This document shows positions 61,494 through 64,000 of a DNA stretch of 64,000 nt, piece after piece. The notes under the pieces were generated by a model. It saw only the letters and a list, made by a program, of their open reading frames with translations. It was not told where the DNA came from and did not search any database. Numbering within the stretch: position 1 is the first letter of the stretch; each line of letters begins with the position of its first letter. The position numbers and the translations under genes were made by a program. This DNA is from Sphaerisporangium perillae (GTDB taxonomy: Bacteria > Actinomycetota > Actinomycetes > Streptosporangiales > Streptosporangiaceae), in NCBI RefSeq assembly GCF_023276435.1, contig NZ_JALLPO010000005.1, positions 186,001-250,000 on the forward strand. The letters are read 5' to 3'.

Positions 61494-61901
61494 TCAGCAG
61501 CGGAAGATCGGCAAGCGCGGCCCCGCGGGCCGCGTCCATCGCAGGGCTGAGACGTCCGGTCCCGGCATGGCCGCCCGGAGGGCCGCCTCGGCGGTGGCCC
61601 TCGCTTTCTGCGGCGGCTGCCCGCCGTGACGGGACGGCGGCGGTGAAGGCTTGACCCACCCGGCCGCGCACGGGCTCTCCCATGGCTTCGGGCAGCCGTC
61701 GTGATCGATGTCCTCGAGGGCCGGCATGGGCGCGACCGCCGGCGGCGGCCCGGCGACCGGCATGATCGGCTCGGCCGGCGCCACGAGTGAGCCTTCGGGG
61801 TGACCGTCATGGGAGCCGATGCCGTGGACGAGCAGGATGACGGCGGCCAGGGACAGGAAGAGATGAAGGGCCGCCCGCACCGCCGATCGTCGCTCCGTCA
61901 A
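61494..61901 (-). CDS. Hypothetical membrane-anchored protein
   Basis: A 135-residue frame with an N-terminal hydrophobic segment (ALHLFLSLAAVILLVHG), then a His/Gly and Pro-rich exposed part ending RWTRPAGPRLPIFRC. The plan resembles small actinobacterial single-span proteins of the DUF6153 sort, but I cannot confirm that. TTG at 61901 or GTG at 61880 are the candidate starts. Confidence 0.5.
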   Translation of the reverse strand: MTERRSAVRAALHLFLSLAAVILLVHGIGSHDGHPEGSLVAPAEPIMPVAGPPPAVAPMPALEDIDHDGCPKPWESPCAAGWVKPSPPPSRHGGQPPQKARATAEAALRAAMPGPDVSALRWTRPAGPRLPIFRC

Positions 61902-62140
61902 CGCATCGCCCCACTACCTGTAGCATGCAGTCGCTTACTGATAGTAGTCGAGGTGCCGTGTCCCGTACATGGGCTCTTTGGCAAAGGTGCTGGTCACGCT
62001 ATGGAGAGGGGAGACCGGTGGCAGGAAACGCCGACGGCGCCGGGGTTGGCGGCCCGCGGGTGCCCTCGATCACGACATGGGCACCCGCGAGTCATCCGGT
62101 GTTGTGCCCCGCTTCATCGGGCATCTCTAACGTGACGGCC

Positions 62141-63373
62141 ATGAGAAGAACCATGATCGGGTTGGGCGCCGTCGTGCTGGCGCTGGGCCTTTCGGCTCCG
62201 GCCCTCGCCGACGGGCACGACGGTCCCGCCGCGCAGCAGGCGCGGGGCGGCGACCACGGGTTCGGGCGCGCGACGCTGAGCGGCTTCGCCTCCCTTCCCG
62301 CACAGACCTTCGTCCCCGGCAGCGAGCCGTCGGGCGCTCAGTTGGGCACGGCCCCGGTCAACGGCGTCACCCCGCCGTTCGCCGGCCAGCCGGTGCAGGG
62401 CTTCAGCGGCGTCGTCCGCCGCCGTGACGGCACCTTCGAGGTGCTGTCCGACAATGGGTACGGGGGCAAGGCCAACAGCGCCGACTTCCTCCTTCGCATC
62501 CAGCGGATCAAGCCGGACTTCCGCGCCGGCACCGTGCAGGTCCTGGGCGGCATCGACCTCAGCGACCCCGGCAAGCACGTCCCCTTCCCGCTGACCCGCC
62601 CCGACCGCAGGCTCACCGGCGCCGACTTCGACATCGAGTCGATCGTCCGGAACCCCGACGGCACTTACTGGATCGGCGACGAGTTCGGCCCGTTCCTGCT
62701 GCACTTCTCCGCCTCCGGCGCCCTGCTGGAAGCCCCGATCGCCCTGCCCGGCGTGAAGGCGCCCGAGAACCCCACCCTCGGCGGCGCCACGCCGAACCTC
62801 GCCGGCAGCAAGGGGTTCGAGGGGATGGCGCGCGCCGTCGACGGCCGCCACCTCTACCCGCTGCTGGAGGGCACCGTCTCCGGAGACCCGGCGGGCACGC
62901 TGCGCATCAACGAGTTCGATTTGCGCGACCGCGCCTACACCGGCCGCCGCTGGGTGTACCGGCTCGAGGCGCCCGGCAACGCCATCGGTGACATGATCGC
63001 GGTCGACCGCGACCGGTTCCTGGTCATCGAGCGCGACAACGAGCAGGGCGACGCGGCGCGGTTCAAGCGGATCTACCTGGCCGACCTGCGCGACCGCGAC
63101 AAGGACGGCGCCGTCGACAAGACCCTGGTGGCCGACCTGCTCGACCTCGCCAACCCCCAGGGCGTCGGCGGCTTCGGGACGACCTTCCGCTTCCCGTTCC
63201 AGACCATCGAGGACGTGGTGATCCTCGACGACTCGACGCTCGGGGTGCTGAACGACAACAACTTCCCGTTCTCGGCCGGTCGCACGCCGGGCAAGCCCGA
63301 CAACGACGAGTTCATCACCGTGCGGCTCTCGCGTCCGCTCGACGCCGACCCGCGCGCCTACCGCCGCTACTGA
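62141..63373 (+). CDS. Secreted phytase-like/esterase-like beta-propeller protein
   Basis: A 410-residue exported protein. Signal peptide MRRTMIGLGAVVLALGLSAP ending ALA. The mature part matches the 'esterase-like activity of phytase' family: VNGVTPPFAGQPVQGFSGVV, LSDNGYGGKANSADFLLRI, DFDIESIVRNPDGTYWIGDE, FKRIYLADL. Acidic loops suggest Ca2+ binding. Longer in-frame starts lack a signal, so 62141 is chosen. It may hydrolyse phosphoesters outside the cell. Confidence 0.85.
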   Translation: MRRTMIGLGAVVLALGLSAPALADGHDGPAAQQARGGDHGFGRATLSGFASLPAQTFVPGSEPSGAQLGTAPVNGVTPPFAGQPVQGFSGVVRRRDGTFEVLSDNGYGGKANSADFLLRIQRIKPDFRAGTVQVLGGIDLSDPGKHVPFPLTRPDRRLTGADFDIESIVRNPDGTYWIGDEFGPFLLHFSASGALLEAPIALPGVKAPENPTLGGATPNLAGSKGFEGMARAVDGRHLYPLLEGTVSGDPAGTLRINEFDLRDRAYTGRRWVYRLEAPGNAIGDMIAVDRDRFLVIERDNEQGDAARFKRIYLADLRDRDKDGAVDKTLVADLLDLANPQGVGGFGTTFRFPFQTIEDVVILDDSTLGVLNDNNFPFSAGRTPGKPDNDEFITVRLSRPLDADPRAYRRY

Positions 63374-63506
63374 CAATCGCCGGGGCCGGCCCCCCCGGGG
63401 CCGGTCCCGCCGGACAGGTCCGTTCCGAAGCCGGGCCGGTCCCGCCCGGCGCCGGACTGGTCCCGGCGGGAGGCCGAGGCCGGTCCACCGGGCGACGCCG
63501 CGCCGG
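63374..63506. terminator. Convergent intergenic region with GC-rich dyads
   Basis: Overlapping palindromes (GGGGCCGGCCCC at 63382-63393, CCCCGGGG at 63393-63400) follow the phytase-like stop and precede the convergent partial gene's stop. No T-tract is present, so termination is only suggested. Confidence 0.4.
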
Positions 63507-64000
63507 TCAGTGGGGCGCGGTGGCGGTGACGCGGGTCCACTCCACGCGGGCCGCGGCGGCGTTGCCGTGCGCGGTCCCCGTCACCCAGTGCGTCACCTGC
63601 GGGTTCTCCCGGCTGTCCTGCACCACCCAGGTGGTTCCGGTGTCGGCGCCGTCCCGGTACAGGCGGGCCACCCCCGCGCTGTCGACCGTGACCTTCCACG
63701 TCGATGGCGACGGGGCGGTGGCCGAGGAGTAGATCTTCTCCCACACGGCCGAGCCCTTCCGCATCGTCCAGACCCCGCTCTTCTGGACCGTCAGCATCAG
63801 CCGCCGGTGGCCGTTGGCGACCTTGGCGCCCAGGCTGACGCCCTCGCCGGTGGCCGGGTCGAGGGCGCTGTCGTCCTCCACCCGCCCCCGGAACTCGAGC
63901 GTGAAGTCGCAGCCCTCGGTGACGTCCAGGCCGAGCGACGCGCTGGACGCCCTGCGGGTGGCGCTGCGCAGCAGCAGGTCGCCGCCGGCCACCCGCGCGG
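63507..64000 (-). CDS. Secreted lectin-like/LamG-type domain protein (partial)
   Basis: The C-terminal 164 or so residues of a protein that runs off the right edge; the frame is open to the last base. The visible part is a jelly-roll (concanavalin-like) domain: TLEFRGRVEDDSALDPATGE, LMLTVQKSGVWTM, TWKVTVDSAGVARLYRDG, HWVTGTAHGNAAAARVEWTR. Such domains end many secreted glycosidases and hydrolases. The catalytic part, if any, is outside the window. Confidence 0.7.
   Translation of the reverse strand, partial: ARVAGGDLLLRSATRRASSASLGLDVTEGCDFTLEFRGRVEDDSALDPATGEGVSLGAKVANGHRRLMLTVQKSGVWTMRKGSAVWEKIYSSATAPSPSTWKVTVDSAGVARLYRDGADTGTTWVVQDSRENPQVTHWVTGTAHGNAAAARVEWTRVTATAPH

Noticed and set aside
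1-64000. tRNA, rRNA or tmRNA genes
   Set aside because: No T-loop-like GGTTCGAATCC patterns or conserved rRNA segments were noticed on reading; a tRNAscan/Infernal run would be decisive.

Overview
The window is high-GC DNA (about 70% or more in most genes) from an actinomycete. GTG and TTG starts, ATGA/TGATG gene overlaps, Tat and lipoprotein signals, a SpoIIE-type phosphatase, an actinobacterial paa operon and RsbW-like ATP-binding proteins all fit. The style suggests Streptosporangiaceae (Nonomuraea/Streptosporangium-like), but that is inference; no rRNA, tRNA or other taxonomic marker is present.

Layout. 0-5.5 kb: an exporter operon (lipoprotein, two MacB/LolD-type ATPases, start of a permease), an MFS transporter, and a two-component pair whose kinase and regulator genes converge and overlap. 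5.8-16.2 kb: a LacI-controlled catabolic cluster with less extreme base composition (asparaginase, CUT2-type ABC importer, acetamidase/formamidase, maleate-isomerase-like protein, tartrate/isopropylmalate-type dehydrogenase), interrupted by a host-like class IV aminotransferase and an ATPase remnant. 16.6-19.9 kb: a four-gene minus-strand operon (PRTase-like, nucleoside-deoxyribosyltransferase-like, a 427-aa unknown, and a small helical protein sharing a GRD-type motif with it). This is my best candidate for an undescribed conflict or nucleotide-metabolism system. 20.2-23.1 kb: serine hydrolase and small housekeeping genes.

23.2-43.2 kb is a defence/accessory region. It holds a type I restriction-modification system (hsdM, hsdS, hsdR) followed in the same direction by a YgjP-type metallopeptidase, a second HTH-fused N6-adenine methylase and a Ser/Thr kinase with a TPR-like tail. 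Next come an XRE regulator / HATPase / radical-SAM / PIMT-like cluster resembling RiPP maturation loci but without an obvious precursor, and then a zinc-hook AAA ATPase with a predicted C-terminal HEPN nuclease domain plus a stand-alone small protein sharing the same motifs. Fragments of the 3' end of the SpoIIE phosphatase gene (intact copy at 45.2-46.9 kb) lie at both edges of this region (23.1 kb and 43.2 kb), all in the same orientation. This suggests repeated insertion or duplication at that site.

45-56 kb: the phosphatase, a metN remnant, a TetR (PaaR-like) regulator and the phenylacetate catabolic genes paaK, paaZ and paaABCDE, with a candidate TetR operator ahead of paaA. 56-64 kb: GH15 glucoamylase-like enzyme, a nucleotidyltransferase, an ArsR/CDF metal-efflux pair, an unusual beta-carbonic anhydrase, a phytase-like secreted protein and a partial secreted lectin-like protein. 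Between 54.7 and 60.8 kb four GC-rich short-repeat tracts and a dispersed 53-bp repeat occupy the gaps. No CRISPR array, integrase or complete transposase gene was found.
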